DNA of 64,000 nt from positions 1-64,000 of the forward strand of contig NZ_JARCJD010000012.1 of NCBI RefSeq assembly GCF_028890115.1, in the 5' to 3' direction. The translations under genes and the position numbers were made by a program. Origin of the DNA: Phaeobacter sp. QD34_24. GTDB taxonomy: Bacteria > Pseudomonadota > Alphaproteobacteria > Rhodobacterales > Rhodobacteraceae. The notes below the pieces were generated by a model. The model made no database searches and was not told where the DNA came from. It worked only from the letters and a program-made list of their open reading frames with translations. This document shows positions 27,915-37,966 of the stretch, in pieces. How positions within the stretch are numbered: the first letter of the stretch is position 1; the number at the start of each line of letters is the position of its first letter.

Positions 27915-28682
27915 ATGGAACTCTATGGTGTTGAGCTGACCTCGCGGCTGTTGCTCGGAACCGCGCAATACCCCTCACCCCAGGTCTTGCTGGAGGCGAT
28001 CCATCACAGCCGCTGCGAGGTGATTACCACCTCCCTGCGCCGCGAAAGCGCAGGCGGATCCGGGGCTGCCTTCTGGGACATGCTGCAGGACCTGTCTGTC
28101 CGGATCCTGCCCAATACCGCCGGCTGCCACACGGTACGTGATGCGGTGACCACCGCCCATATGGCGCGGGAGGTCTTTGGCACCCCCTGGATCAAGCTGG
28201 AAGTGATCGGCCACGGCGACACGCTGCAACCGGATGTCTTTGCCCTGGTGGAAGCCGCGCGGATCCTCAGCGCCGAAGGCTTCCAGGTCTTTCCCTATAC
28301 GACCGAGGATCTGGTGGTCGGCGAGCGGCTGATCGAGGCGGGCTGCGAGGTGCTGATGCCCTGGGGCGCACCGATCGGATCGGGTCAGGGGTTGCTCCGC
28401 CGCGACGGGCTCAAGGCGATGCGGGCGCATTTTCCGAAGGTGCCGCTGATCGTCGATGCGGGCATCGGTCGCCCCTCGGATGCGGCAGAGGCAATGGAAC
28501 TGGGCATGGACGGGGTCCTGATGAACACGGCCGTGGCCAAGGCGGGCGATCCCGTGGCCATGGCCCGCGCCATGGATCTGGCCCTGCGGGCCGGACGCGC
28601 CGGGTTCGAAGCCGAGCCAATGGAACGGCGTGACATGGGGGTGCCCTCCACCCCGGTTCTAGGTCTGGCGGAGTTGATGTGA
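27915..28682 (+). CDS. thiG: Thiazole synthase
   Basis: ThiG builds the thiazole phosphate ring from deoxyxylulose phosphate, iminoacetate and ThiS-COSH. The 255-residue TIM barrel has the Schiff-base lysine Lys94 in WIKLEVIG, the N-terminal [26 protein letters not shown] and the phosphate loops [12 protein letters not shown] and [10 protein letters not shown]. It is coupled to thiE through a TGATG overlap. Confidence 0.96.
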   Translation: MELYGVELTSRLLLGTAQYPSPQVLLEAIHHSRCEVITTSLRRESAGGSGAAFWDMLQDLSVRILPNTAGCHTVRDAVTTAHMAREVFGTPWIKLEVIGHGDTLQPDVFALVEAARILSAEGFQVFPYTTEDLVVGERLIEAGCEVLMPWGAPIGSGQGLLRRDGLKAMRAHFPKVPLIVDAGIGRPSDAAEAMELGMDGVLMNTAVAKAGDPVAMARAMDLALRAGRAGFEAEPMERRDMGVPSTPVLGLAELM

Positions 28683-29275
28683 TGGAGCGGTTTTACCTGA
28701 TCGTGGGCCATGTCGGCCGATTGGAGCTGCTGGTGCCGCAGGGGGTGAAACTGGTGCAGTTGCGCGTCAAGAACCAGCCCGAGGCCGAAGTGCGCCGCCA
28801 GATCGCCCGTGCGCGCGATCTCTGCGCGGTGCATGGCGCGCAGCTGGTGGTGAACGACCACTGGCAGGCGGCGCTGGATCTCAACTGCAGCTTCGTTCAC
28901 CTCGGCCAGGAGGACATGGACACGGCGGATTTTGCCGCCCTGCGCCGCGCCGGGCTGCGTTATGGTCTTTCGACCCATGACGAGGGCGAGCTTGAGCGCG
29001 CCCTGTCCCATGACCCGGCCTATGTGGCCCTTGGGCCGGTCTATCCAACCCAGCTCAAACAGATGAAATGGCCGCCGCAGGGGCTGGAGCGGCTGCGGCG
29101 TTGGAAAGCTCTTGCCGGCAACACGCCCCTGGTGGCCATCGGCGGGCTTACGCCCGAACGCCTGCCCGGCGTCTTTGCCGCCGGGGCCGACAGCGCGGCG
29201 GTGGTGACGGATATCCAGCAGGCCGCCGACCCGGAGGCCCGCACCCGGGACTGGATCAGGGCCTGCGGCCGATGA
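28682..29275 (+). CDS. thiE: Thiamine-phosphate synthase
   Basis: ThiE joins the pyrimidine pyrophosphate and thiazole phosphate to make thiamine phosphate. The 197-residue TIM barrel has VKLVQLRVKNQ, LVVNDHWQAALDLNCSFVHLGQEDMD, ALGPVYPTQLK and AIGGLTPERLPGVFAAGADSAAVV. The usual ThiE motif LGP(I/V)FPTxTK is kept with small changes. ATG 28682 overlaps the thiG stop; a GTG one codon earlier is an alternative. Confidence 0.94.
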   Translation: MERFYLIVGHVGRLELLVPQGVKLVQLRVKNQPEAEVRRQIARARDLCAVHGAQLVVNDHWQAALDLNCSFVHLGQEDMDTADFAALRRAGLRYGLSTHDEGELERALSHDPAYVALGPVYPTQLKQMKWPPQGLERLRRWKALAGNTPLVAIGGLTPERLPGVFAAGADSAAVVTDIQQAADPEARTRDWIRACGR

Positions 29276-30246
29276 ACAGGATAGACCGATACGCGCGCCA
29301 GATCGCCCTGCCCGAGGTGGGCGCCAGCGGCCAGGCGAGGCTTGCAACGGCCCATGTTCTGATTGTTGGCGCCGGTGGGCTTGGCTGTCCGGCCTTGAGC
29401 TATCTGGCCGGGGCCGGTGTTGGGGAGATCACCCTGATGGACCCGGATGTTGTGGAGGAAAGCAACCTGCACCGCCAGCCGCTCTATCATATGGGCGACA
29501 TCGGCCTGCCCAAGGTCGCGGCGGCCCGGCGCCACCTGCAAAAGGCTCATCCTGCCCTGAATCTGCATGCAATCGGCAGCGCGCTGACGCCAGAGAATGC
29601 CGCCGCCGCCATCGCCCGCGCCGATCTGGTGCTGGATGGCGCGGATACCATCGCGGCCTCCTACATCCTGTCGGATCACTGCCACGCGCAGGGCACACCG
29701 CTGATCACTGCCTCCGCCCTGGGGCAGAGGGGCTATGTGGGCGGGTTCTGCGACGGCGCGCCCTCCCTGCGGGCGCTGTTTCCCGATCCCCCCGACAGCG
29801 GCGCTACCTGCGCCAGCCTCGGCGTCATGGGGCCGCTGGTGGGGGCGATCGGCGCGCTGCAGGCGCAGATGGCGCTGAAGGTCTTGCTCGGCCATGCCCC
29901 CTCGCCTCTTGGCCAGGTAATCTCGCTGGACATGGCGGACCTCAGGCTGTCGGGCTTTCGCTTTGACGATGCGGAAGAACCTGCCGACGGATTTGCCTTT
30001 ATCGCCCCCGACACCATCGACGACGGCGATTATGTCATCGATCTGCGCCCCCCGGAAGAAGCCGCCACAGCTGCGGCACCACAGGCCAGGCGCCTGCCGC
30101 TGCAGGCACTTGCGGCGGAAAACCTCCCGAAAGACCGGCGGATCGTCCTGTGCTGCCACTCGGGCCAAAGGGCCTGGCGGGCCGCGCGGCAGTTGCAGCA
30201 GCGTGGATATGACCATCTGGCCCTGCTGGCCGTGGCGGCGACATGA
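29272..30246 (+). CDS. thiF: ThiF/MoeB-type adenylyltransferase with C-terminal rhodanese domain
   Basis: The enzyme adenylates the ThiS C-terminus so it can receive sulfur. The protein has 324 residues. An E1-like domain (GAGGLGCPALSYLAGAGVG, residues 33-51; MDPDVVEESNLHRQ; LVLDGADT) is followed by a rhodanese domain ending in IVLCCHSGQRAW (Cys294/Cys295), which would supply persulfide sulfur. Cys180 in ATCASLGVMGP is the conserved E1 cysteine. The structural zinc CxxC pairs of E. coli ThiF and MoeB are absent: the usual PCYRC stretch reads APSLRA. It overlaps thiE by ATGA. MoeB activity cannot be excluded. Confidence 0.9.
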   Translation: MNRIDRYARQIALPEVGASGQARLATAHVLIVGAGGLGCPALSYLAGAGVGEITLMDPDVVEESNLHRQPLYHMGDIGLPKVAAARRHLQKAHPALNLHAIGSALTPENAAAAIARADLVLDGADTIAASYILSDHCHAQGTPLITASALGQRGYVGGFCDGAPSLRALFPDPPDSGATCASLGVMGPLVGAIGALQAQMALKVLLGHAPSPLGQVISLDMADLRLSGFRFDDAEEPADGFAFIAPDTIDDGDYVIDLRPPEEAATAAAPQARRLPLQALAAENLPKDRRIVLCCHSGQRAWRAARQLQQRGYDHLALLAVAAT

Positions 30247-31001
30247 CTGCGGCGCCACGCATCCTGGTGATTGCCGGAACCGATTCCAGCGGCGGCGCCG
30301 GGCTGACGCGCGACACCGCCACGGCCGCCGAGCTGGGCTGCCGCGTCGCCCCGGTGGTGACCGCTGTGACCGCACAGACCAGCGCAGCCCTGCGCAGCGC
30401 CTTGCCGCTGCCCGTCCCGATTATCGTCGAACAGATGCGCGCCAGCCTGGATGAGGCGCCGGTCGATGCCGTCAAGATCGGCATGCTCGGCACCGCAGAG
30501 GCCGCCCTGGCGATCGCGGCGCATCTGCCGCCACGGGTGCCGGTGGTGTTGGATCCCGTGCTCAAGAGCTCTTCCGGCGGTGACCTTGGAAACCGGCAGA
30601 GCCTGTCTCCCCTTTGGGGGCGGGTGAGCCTGCTGACCCCGAACCTGACCGAAAGCGCAGCGCTGGCGCAAAAGCCGGTCAGCGAGGACCCCGACGACCT
30701 GCAACGACAGGCCATCAGTTTGCTGGGCACCGCATCGCAACCGGGGCCCGCAGCCGTTCTGATCAAAGGCGGCCATGGCAGCGGACAGGAGTGCTTGGAC
30801 TACCTGTTCCGCCCCGGCACCGTGGATGTTTTGCGCGCGCCACGGCAACCGCAGGGCGCCAGGGGGACCGGCTGCAGCCTGGCCACGGCGATTGCCTGCT
30901 TCCTGGCCCGGGGCCTGCCATTGCTGGCTGCCAGCGAAGAGGGGAAACACAGGCTGACGCAGTGGTTGACGAGACAGGAGACCAGCGCGCGCCCAAGCTA
31001 A
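30243..31001 (+). CDS. thiD: Hydroxymethylpyrimidine (phosphate) kinase
   Basis: ThiD phosphorylates hydroxymethylpyrimidine twice to give the substrate of ThiE. The 252-residue ribokinase-fold protein has IAGTDSSGGAGLTRD at its N-terminus, KIGMLGTAEAA, LDPVLKSSSGG, LTPNLTESAAL and the anion hole ARGTGCSLATAIACFLARG. The ATG overlaps the thiF stop. It is the last gene of the operon and ends 13 bases from the oppositely oriented kinase gene. Confidence 0.94.
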   Translation: MTAAPRILVIAGTDSSGGAGLTRDTATAAELGCRVAPVVTAVTAQTSAALRSALPLPVPIIVEQMRASLDEAPVDAVKIGMLGTAEAALAIAAHLPPRVPVVLDPVLKSSSGGDLGNRQSLSPLWGRVSLLTPNLTESAALAQKPVSEDPDDLQRQAISLLGTASQPGPAAVLIKGGHGSGQECLDYLFRPGTVDVLRAPRQPQGARGTGCSLATAIACFLARGLPLLAASEEGKHRLTQWLTRQETSARPS

Positions 31002-31013
31002 TCGCCATTGCGA

Positions 31014-33562
31014 CTAGCCGATATTCGCCGGTTCCGGACGGTCTGCAAGACGCGCGGCCCGCAGAGTGGCGAGGGCCTCCAGGAGAACGGCCTTGCGGAT
31101 CGGCTTTTGCAGGAAATGATCCATGCCGGCGTCAAGACAGGCCTTTCTGTGGCTATCAAAGGCATTCGCGGTCAGCGCCACGATCACCGGCTGCGGGCCT
31201 TCCAGCGCGCGGATCTCGCGGGTGGCCGCCGCGCCGTCGAGCTCCGGCATGGACATATCCATCAGCACGAAATCCGGCATTTCGGCCCGGCACAGCTCCA
31301 CCGCTTCGCGACCGTTTTCCACCTCCTTGCAGTCCACAGGAAGCCCGGACAGGTATTTTCGCACCAGCAGCCGATTGGTGCGGTTGTCTTCGGCCAGGAC
31401 GATGCGACTGCCGCGCAGAACCTCAAGATCCACTTGCGGCACGGCTTCCTCCTGCCGCTCGCCGAGCGGCGTCTGCTCTGGCTCCAGCTGCACTTCAAGG
31501 CGGAAACAGGCCCCCTGACCCTGCGTCTTGTCGCGGCAGAGGGTGATGTCGCCCCCCATTCTGTTGGCCAGGATCCTTGAAATGGTCAGGCCCAGCCCGG
31601 TGCCGCCAAAGGCGCGTGTCGTGGCAGCATCGGCCTGGGAAAACCTGTCGAAGATACGCTCTGCCTGACTTTCGGTGATCCCGATGCCGGTGTCCTCGAC
31701 CTCAACCACCAGCCGGTTGGGGGTGACCGGCGAGATCTCGGCGCGCAGAATGACCTCGCCCTTGGCAGTGAATTTCACCGCATTGCCGACCAGATTGACC
31801 AGGATCTGACGCAGACGGGAATCATCCCCGTGCATGCGCTGAGGCATGGCCGGATCGAGTTCGACCTTCAACGCCAGGCCCTTGCTCTCGGCCTTGGGCG
31901 CAGAAGGTTGGCGGCGTGCACGATACAGCTGCGCAAGTCGAAATCCGTGGGCGTGATCTCAAGCTTGTCGGCCTCCAGGCGCGACAAGTCCAGAATGTCG
32001 TTGATGATCTTCAACAATCCGTTCGAGGAGTCCCGGATGGTGTCGACAAAGAGCCGTTCCTCCTGAGGCAGCTCTTTCTCGGCCAGCAGGTCCGCCATGC
32101 CAAGAATGCCGTTCATGGGGGTGCGGATTTCATGGCTCATATTGGCCAGGAATTCGGTCTTTGCCCGGTCGGCCTGCTCGGCGGCAAGCTTTGCCTCCAT
32201 CAATTCACTGTTGCGCTGGGTCAAGGCCCGGTTGGCGCGGATCAGCTCCTCGCGCAGATGCACATCCCAGGATACATCCCAATCGACCCCGATCACGCGC
32301 TGCCGCCCGGCGAAATCGAAGTAGACACAGCCCAGGGCCCGAATGTACTTCTCCTCACCATTGTCGAGCAGAACCCGATACTCGGACTGGTAGTTCGCAC
32401 CGTCCTGGGTGGCGCGCCAGAAGGTTTCGACAGCGGCCTGGCGATCATCCGGGTGCAGGCACTCCTTCCAGTCGGCAAAGGTCATCTTGCGATCCTTGCA
32501 CTGCACCCCGTAGAGCTCCAGCATACGCCGGTCCCAGATCAGTTCACCGGTTTCCACCTCCATCTCCCAAATCCCGATCTTGGAGGTCTCCACCGCGATT
32601 TCCAGGCGCCGAGACAGGGTCTCCAACTCGCGCTCGCGGCGCTTGAGCTTCTCGATCGCCTGCCGACGCGCGGCGGACATCCGACTGGCCATGATGATCG
32701 GGATGAGCACCAGCGCACTGCCCAGCAGCAAGGACAAACGCAAGGCCCAGCGGTTGCCGGGTACAACACTCCACCCCCCCTTCGGACGCGCAGCCAACAA
32801 CCAACGGCCCTCCGGCAGGGTGATATCCATCAGCACCGGATCGCCCGCCAGGACATCCGCGGAGCCAAAGAACAACTCTCCCTGCGCGCCCTGCCCGTCC
32901 TTGCCGATCAGCGCCACCTCAATACCAAGCCCCGGATCGTTCAGCCCGGCGGCCTCATAGACCCCCTGCTCGTCCATTACCGCGGACAAGATCCCCCAGA
33001 ACTGCCGCTCCTCGCCGGTGCGGGTGAAAATCGGGAAGCGTGCGATGAAGGCACGCCCGCCCTGTACCAGGGTCAAAGGACCGGCCAGGACCATCTTGCC
33101 ACTGTCCCTGACCTGATTGGCCGCCTTGTGCTGCGCCTCATTCTTGGTCAGGTCCAGACCCAGAGCCTCCTCGTTTCCCGCCAAGGGATGAATACGGGTA
33201 ATCACCAGGTCCGGGGCGGCGGCCACATGGGTGATCTCGCCATGATCCCCGATAATATGTGTGCCAAGTTCGGAAAACCGCTGCTGCGACATGTCAGGCT
33301 CGGTGGACAAGACCCCGACCAACCCCCGCACCAATTGGATATCGGCGCTCAGAACGCCCTCGAGGCGGGAGCGGATCAGGCCGGCTTCATTCTGCACCTG
33401 CGCCCTTAGACCTTGTTGAAAGATGATGGAATTCTGGCGTTCGGCAAACACCCAAGCGCCGACCAGCACGGCCAGGGTGACCAGGATTGGCAGGTAGGTG
33501 CGGTTGAAGACACCGCGCAGAACACCACGCACATCGGCACGGCCATCGAGAACCACCACCAT
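31014..33562 (-). pseudogene. Membrane hybrid histidine kinase (CHASE-PAS-HisKA-HATPase-REC), split by a -1 frameshift
   Basis: Read in two frames, the gene encodes one kinase. The first part (start 33562, AAGAGG before ATG) has a membrane helix near residues 23-40, a CHASE-like periplasmic sensor to about 235, a second helix near 270-290, a PAS/PAC domain (320-440) and HisKA with His477 in [14 protein letters not shown]. It then reads LLRP and runs out of frame to TGA at 31868. The other frame resumes at once with [15 protein letters not shown], then HATPase (GGTGLGLTISRILANRMGG) and a receiver domain with phospho-acceptor Asp in FVLMDMSMPE. Loss of one C opposite 31896-31898 explains the break. 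A sequencing error is possible. The signal sensed is unknown. Confidence 0.88.
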
Positions 33563-34020
33563 TTAAAGCCTCTTGAAATCGCCGGACACACCTAAACCGC
33601 TAGCTCGGACAGTATGCTAACAACTGGTTCAATAGCCCTTAACGACCAAAATATAAATATCGGGGTAGCCGCGCCGGGTCACGCACAACCAGGAAGTGCT
33701 CGATTCACCCCCTTCGGCACGGCCATACTCGCCCCTCAAGATGCGGACATTATGGCAATTACCCTCATTTTTCCGGCCCTGAATATCGTCAAAATGTCCA
33801 CTCCGCATTTTGGTAAAAAAAACAGTCCAATTTTTGAACTCGCCCTATACAGCAATCTTCTTCGAAAATCAGATCCTTAATCGCGACCGGTCGGGACTGC
33901 GCGAAAAAACAACACATATGATTTTGAAAATCTGAAATACGCCCCCTAAAATGTCACTGTCTGCGCCAGGGTTGGCGCGGGCTGAACTGTCGCAAGACAG
34001 GCAAAGGGAGGAATAAAATC
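33563..34020. other. AT-rich non-coding gap between the kinase and the TRAP operon
   Basis: No convincing gene is seen. The stretch 33620-33950 is much more AT-rich than its surroundings. It must contain the leftward kinase promoter and the rightward TRAP promoter. A short open frame at 33614-33880 has no family likeness and was not called. Confidence 0.4.
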
Positions 34021-35118
34021 ATGTCAAAAATCGTATCGCGCCGTCGCGCGCTGACGGGTCTTGCCGGTCTGGGAGCTGCCGGCCTGGCCGCTCCGAGCCT
34101 TGCAACGGCTGCAGGTCAGACCAAAACCTGGAAAGTGCAGACATCCTGGCCCGGTGGCGCGGGTCTGCAGATCTTTAAGGACTGGTGCGGCACCATCGCC
34201 GAAAAGACCGGTGGCGAGCTGGCCTTCCAGCCCTTCGGCGCCAATGACGTCGTGGGTGATTTCCAGCTGTATGACGCGGTGAAGAACGGCGTTCTGGACG
34301 CGGTGAACCCCTTCACCATCTACGCGCAAGGGATCATTCCGGCGGCGGTCTTCCTGTCGTCCTTCCCGCTGGGGCTGCGCAACCCGCATGAATATGACGT
34401 CTTCTACTACGGGCTTGGCGGCATCGACATGGCGCGCGAGCTCTACAAGGCGCAGGGCATGCATTTCGTCGGCCCGATCCACCACGGCCCGAACATCATC
34501 CACTCCAAGGTGCCGATCCGCTCGATCGACGATTTCCGCGGCCGCAAGATGCGCCTGCCCGGCGGCATGGTCGCCGAGATCTTCACCGAGATCGGCGCCG
34601 AAACCACCGTTCTGCCCGGTTCGGAAATCTTCCCGGCGCTGGAGAAGGGCACCATCGACGTGGCCGACTACGTGGGTCCGGCGGTGAACTACTCGCTCGG
34701 CTTCAGCCAGGTGACCGACTATATCGTCATGGGCCCTCCGGGCTTCATGTCGCTCTATCAGCCGGTGGACATCATGGACCTGACCGTGGGCATGGACAGC
34801 TGGAACGCGCTGTCGCCGCAGATGCAGCAGTTCGTCGAGATGGAAACCCACGTCTATTCCGACATGCACCACGCCGCGATCCAGGCCGCCGACCAGGAAG
34901 CCTGGAAGAAGTTCGAGGCCGATGGCACCGAGGTCACCCGCCTCAGCCAGGACGATGTGGAGCTGATGACCGAGGTCGCCGTTCCGGTCTGGTTCAAATA
35001 CGCCAACCGCGACAAGTCCAGCGCCCGCGTCTTCAAGACGATCCTGGATTACATGCAGTCCGGTTCGCTTGGCTATGTCGACCCGGCCCTGACCGAAGGC
35101 ATGTCGCTGGATCTGTAA
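34021..35118 (+). CDS. TRAP transporter substrate-binding protein (TakP/DctP family)
   Basis: The 365-residue periplasmic protein begins with a twin-arginine-like leader (SRRRALTGLAGLGAAGLAAPS, cleavage near TAA-GQ). The mature part follows the TakP type of Rhodobacter sphaeroides: WPGGAGLQIFKDWCGTI, FRGRKMRLPGGMVAEIF with the conserved arginine that binds a substrate carboxylate, and GSEIFPALEKGTIDVADYVGP. The ligand is probably a 2-oxo or hydroxy carboxylic acid. GGGAGGA precedes ATG 34021. It is followed by its two membrane subunits. Confidence 0.93.
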   Translation: MSKIVSRRRALTGLAGLGAAGLAAPSLATAAGQTKTWKVQTSWPGGAGLQIFKDWCGTIAEKTGGELAFQPFGANDVVGDFQLYDAVKNGVLDAVNPFTIYAQGIIPAAVFLSSFPLGLRNPHEYDVFYYGLGGIDMARELYKAQGMHFVGPIHHGPNIIHSKVPIRSIDDFRGRKMRLPGGMVAEIFTEIGAETTVLPGSEIFPALEKGTIDVADYVGPAVNYSLGFSQVTDYIVMGPPGFMSLYQPVDIMDLTVGMDSWNALSPQMQQFVEMETHVYSDMHHAAIQAADQEAWKKFEADGTEVTRLSQDDVELMTEVAVPVWFKYANRDKSSARVFKTILDYMQSGSLGYVDPALTEGMSLDL

Positions 35119-35212
35119 TCCAGCCCACGACAAATGCAAACACGACGGACCCGCACATCGCGTGCGGGTCCGTTTGTGACACCACTCATCACCGACAATA
35201 ACGGGGGAACCC

Positions 35213-36535
35213 ATGCCCAGTCTCGATGTTTCCTTGCCCCATTGGGCCTATTGGGTGGGACTGATCGTCTTCCCAATGGTGGCCATGGTTCTGGCCAGAC
35301 GGCCAAAAACCGGCCCCAGCACATACACCAATGCCCTGGGCTATTTCATTCTGGTGACCGGCGGCATGCTGGGTCTGCACCGGTTCTATCTGCGCAGCCT
35401 GTTGGGACTGGCCTTCATTCCGGTCTTCGTGCTGATCCTGATCGCCAATTCCAACGGACAGGAGGCCCGCAGCATCCTGTCGGACGCCTCCAACGTGGTG
35501 CGCCAGGCGGAACGCACGCTGGAGCGTGAAGAGGGCCGCGTTGCCGCCGCCGAAGCGGATATGCCCGACCTGCGCGCAGAGCTGGCCGCCGCCGAGGAAG
35601 GCTCCTTCGCCCAGCGGCGCGCGGAAAAGAACATCACCCGCGCCGAAAAACGCATCGAGGACGGGCGCGAGCGGATCACCGCAGCCAAGACCGACCTTGA
35701 GACCGCAGCCCCCGCGCTGGAGGTTGCTGGCGAAACCATGGCCTTCTGGAACCGGGTCGGCGCCTATGCGCTTTATGTGCTGCTGGCAGCGATGCTGGTG
35801 GATGCAGTGCTGATGCCGGGCCTGGTGCGCCGCGCCAACGCAAACCTGCCCGAGGAAGAGCCGGAAACCGAGGCCGAAAAGGCCCTGCGGGAGCTGGAAG
35901 AGGCGGAAAACGTCGAGGATTCTAGCCATGTTTCAACGGGTTGGACCGGCTGGATCGACCGCACCTCGCTGATGGCGGGTGAGTTCGTCAGCTACTGGGC
36001 GGTGATCGCGGTCTTTGTCTACTACTTCGAAGTGATCAGCCGCTATGTCTTCGGCTCGCCCACCAACTGGGCGCATGAAGCCATGTATCTGATGTTCGGC
36101 ATGCAGTACCTGATTGCCGGATCTTACGCGATGCTGACCGAGGCGCATGTACGGGTGGATATCTTCTACGCCCCTCTGTCGCGCCCGAAACGGGCCTGGG
36201 CGGATCTGGTGACCTCGATCTTCTTCTTCATCTTCGCCTTCACCCTTCTGTTCACCGGCTACAAGTTCGCACTGGACGCAAATGCGGTGGCCACCGGCAA
36301 CGGCGTGGTGTCCGAATGGGCGCGCGGCGATATTGGCTTTGGTGAGATGCTGGGCAGCTTGAACCTGGCACAGTGGACCGATCCGAATATCCGCTGGGGC
36401 GAGATCAGCTTCAATGAATGGGAAATCCCGCTGTGGCCGATGAAATGGGTCATGGTGATCGGCGGCCTGCTGCTGGTCCTTCAGGGTGTTTCCAAGCTCG
36501 CGCAGGACGTGCGCGCAATCGTGAAAGGGGCCTAA
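35213..36535 (+). CDS. TRAP small permease (DctQ) with extra TM2-like and coiled-coil N-terminus
   Basis: At 440 residues this is over twice the normal DctQ length. Residues about 10-80 contain membrane helices and GGMLGLHRFYLRSLLG (50-65), which is the TM2-domain signature. Residues about 90-172 are a charged coiled coil rich in Ala, Glu and Arg. A membrane helix (183-203) and an acidic linker follow. From about 245 comes a normal DctQ domain (AVIAVFVYYFEVISRYVF, WAHEAMYLMFGMQYL, HVRVDIFYA). It bridges the binding protein and DctM in the TRAP complex. What the added part does is unknown; it could hold the complex to another envelope component. ATG 35213 follows GGGGGAA. Confidence 0.88.
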   Translation: MPSLDVSLPHWAYWVGLIVFPMVAMVLARRPKTGPSTYTNALGYFILVTGGMLGLHRFYLRSLLGLAFIPVFVLILIANSNGQEARSILSDASNVVRQAERTLEREEGRVAAAEADMPDLRAELAAAEEGSFAQRRAEKNITRAEKRIEDGRERITAAKTDLETAAPALEVAGETMAFWNRVGAYALYVLLAAMLVDAVLMPGLVRRANANLPEEEPETEAEKALRELEEAENVEDSSHVSTGWTGWIDRTSLMAGEFVSYWAVIAVFVYYFEVISRYVFGSPTNWAHEAMYLMFGMQYLIAGSYAMLTEAHVRVDIFYAPLSRPKRAWADLVTSIFFFIFAFTLLFTGYKFALDANAVATGNGVVSEWARGDIGFGEMLGSLNLAQWTDPNIRWGEISFNEWEIPLWPMKWVMVIGGLLLVLQGVSKLAQDVRAIVKGA

Positions 36536-36538
36536 GTC

Positions 36539-37894
36539 ATGGGTCTGGAAATTGGAATCGAGTGGCTGACACTCATCATGTTCGGCTCGCTCCTGGCCCT
36601 CCTGATGGCAGGGCTGCCGCTGGCCTTTGTGACCGGGGGCCTGGCTTGCGTCTTCCTCTACGTTTTGGGAGACGAGCGCGCACTCAATATCGTGCCAAGC
36701 CGGATCTTCCCGCTGATGACCAACTATCAGCTCTCGGCGATCCCGCTCTTCATCTTCATGGCCTCGATGCTGGAAAGGGCCGGGATCATCAACGACATGT
36801 TCGATGTGATCTACAAGGTCCTTGGTGGCGTCAAAGGCGGGCTTGCGGCGGCAACCATCATCGCCTCGACCGTGCTGGCGGCCATGGTGGGCGTGATCGG
36901 CGCCGCCGTGGTGACCATGGGCATCATCGCCCTGCCCGCCATGCTGAAACGCGGCTATGACCCGAAGATCGCCATGGGCTCGATCATGGCGGGCGGCACG
37001 CTCGGCATCCTGATCCCGCCGTCGATCCTGGCGATCATCTATGCGGTGGTGGCGGAACAATCCGTGGGTGAGCTGTTCATCGGCGCGGTCTTCCCGGGCC
37101 TGCTCTTGTCGGGCACCTATGTGCTCTACGTCATCGCACGCTCCACCATCAACCCGACCCTTGGCCCGCCGATCCCGGTGGAAGAGCGCGTCAGCTTTGC
37201 CGAGAAGATGCGCCTGATGGGCAATATGTCGGCACCCATCGCCCTGATCGTGATCGTTCTGGGCGTCATCTTCACCGGCGTTGCAACCCCGGTGGAAGCG
37301 GCCGGCATTGGCACCTTCGGCGCCTTCATCGTTGCAGCCATCCACCGCAAGCTGGACTGGCAGACGGTGCGCGAGGCCTCGATCGGCACGCTCAAGGCCA
37401 GCGCCATGGTGATCTGGATCATGTTCGGCGCCACGATTTTCGTGGGCCTCTACGTGCTGGAGGGCGGCCAGCAGTTCGTGCAATCGGCGCTTGAGGCGAC
37501 GGGCTTTGGCCCCTGGGGCATCCTGATCATCATGATGTTCGTGCTGGTGATCCTGGGCATGTTCCTGGACTGGGTCGGCATCCTGCTGTTGTGCGTGCCG
37601 ATCTTCGTGCCGATCATCAAGGCGATGGGTCCCGAGGCCTTTGGCCTGGCTTCCGAGGCCGATCTGGTGCTGTGGTTCGGGGTGCTTTACCTCGTCAACA
37701 TGCAGATGAGCTTCCTGTCGCCGCCCTTCGGCTATGCGTTGTTCTACCTGCGCGGCGTGGCCCCGGCCGAGATCCCGATGTCGGATATCTTCAAATCGGC
37801 CCTGCCCTTCCTGGGCCTGCAGATCGTCGGTCTGGTGCTCTGCATGGTCTTCCCCGAGATCATCACCTGGCTACCGCGCCTGATCTACGGCTGA
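36539..37894 (+). CDS. TRAP transporter large permease (DctM)
   Basis: The 451-residue, roughly 12-helix protein is the sodium-coupled translocating subunit of the TRAP system. Family marks are GGTLGILIPPSILAIIYAV in the middle, GVATPVEAAGIGTFGAFIV, and LGMFLDWVGILLLCVPIFVPI in the second half. It starts 3 bases after the small-permease stop. A strong terminator follows, so the operon is binding protein-DctQ-DctM. Confidence 0.96.
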   Translation: MGLEIGIEWLTLIMFGSLLALLMAGLPLAFVTGGLACVFLYVLGDERALNIVPSRIFPLMTNYQLSAIPLFIFMASMLERAGIINDMFDVIYKVLGGVKGGLAAATIIASTVLAAMVGVIGAAVVTMGIIALPAMLKRGYDPKIAMGSIMAGGTLGILIPPSILAIIYAVVAEQSVGELFIGAVFPGLLLSGTYVLYVIARSTINPTLGPPIPVEERVSFAEKMRLMGNMSAPIALIVIVLGVIFTGVATPVEAAGIGTFGAFIVAAIHRKLDWQTVREASIGTLKASAMVIWIMFGATIFVGLYVLEGGQQFVQSALEATGFGPWGILIIMMFVLVILGMFLDWVGILLLCVPIFVPIIKAMGPEAFGLASEADLVLWFGVLYLVNMQMSFLSPPFGYALFYLRGVAPAEIPMSDIFKSALPFLGLQIVGLVLCMVFPEIITWLPRLIYG

Positions 37895-37930
37895 GCCAGG
37901 ATCACCGGAGGTGAAAAGATCAACCGGTTT

Positions 37931-37966
37931 GAGCCGCCCCCTTTGGGGCGGCTCATCTTCTTTTGC
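37931..37966 (+). terminator. Rho-independent terminator of the TRAP operon
   Basis: GAGCCGCCCC (37931-37940) pairs with GGGGCGGCTC (37945-37954), loop CTTT, followed by ATCTTCTTTT. Confidence 0.9.

Noticed and set aside
33614-33880. An 88-codon open frame before the TRAP operon
   Set aside because: It lies in AT-rich intergenic DNA, has no ribosome site and no family likeness, and its base pattern does not show the third-position GC bias of real genes here.
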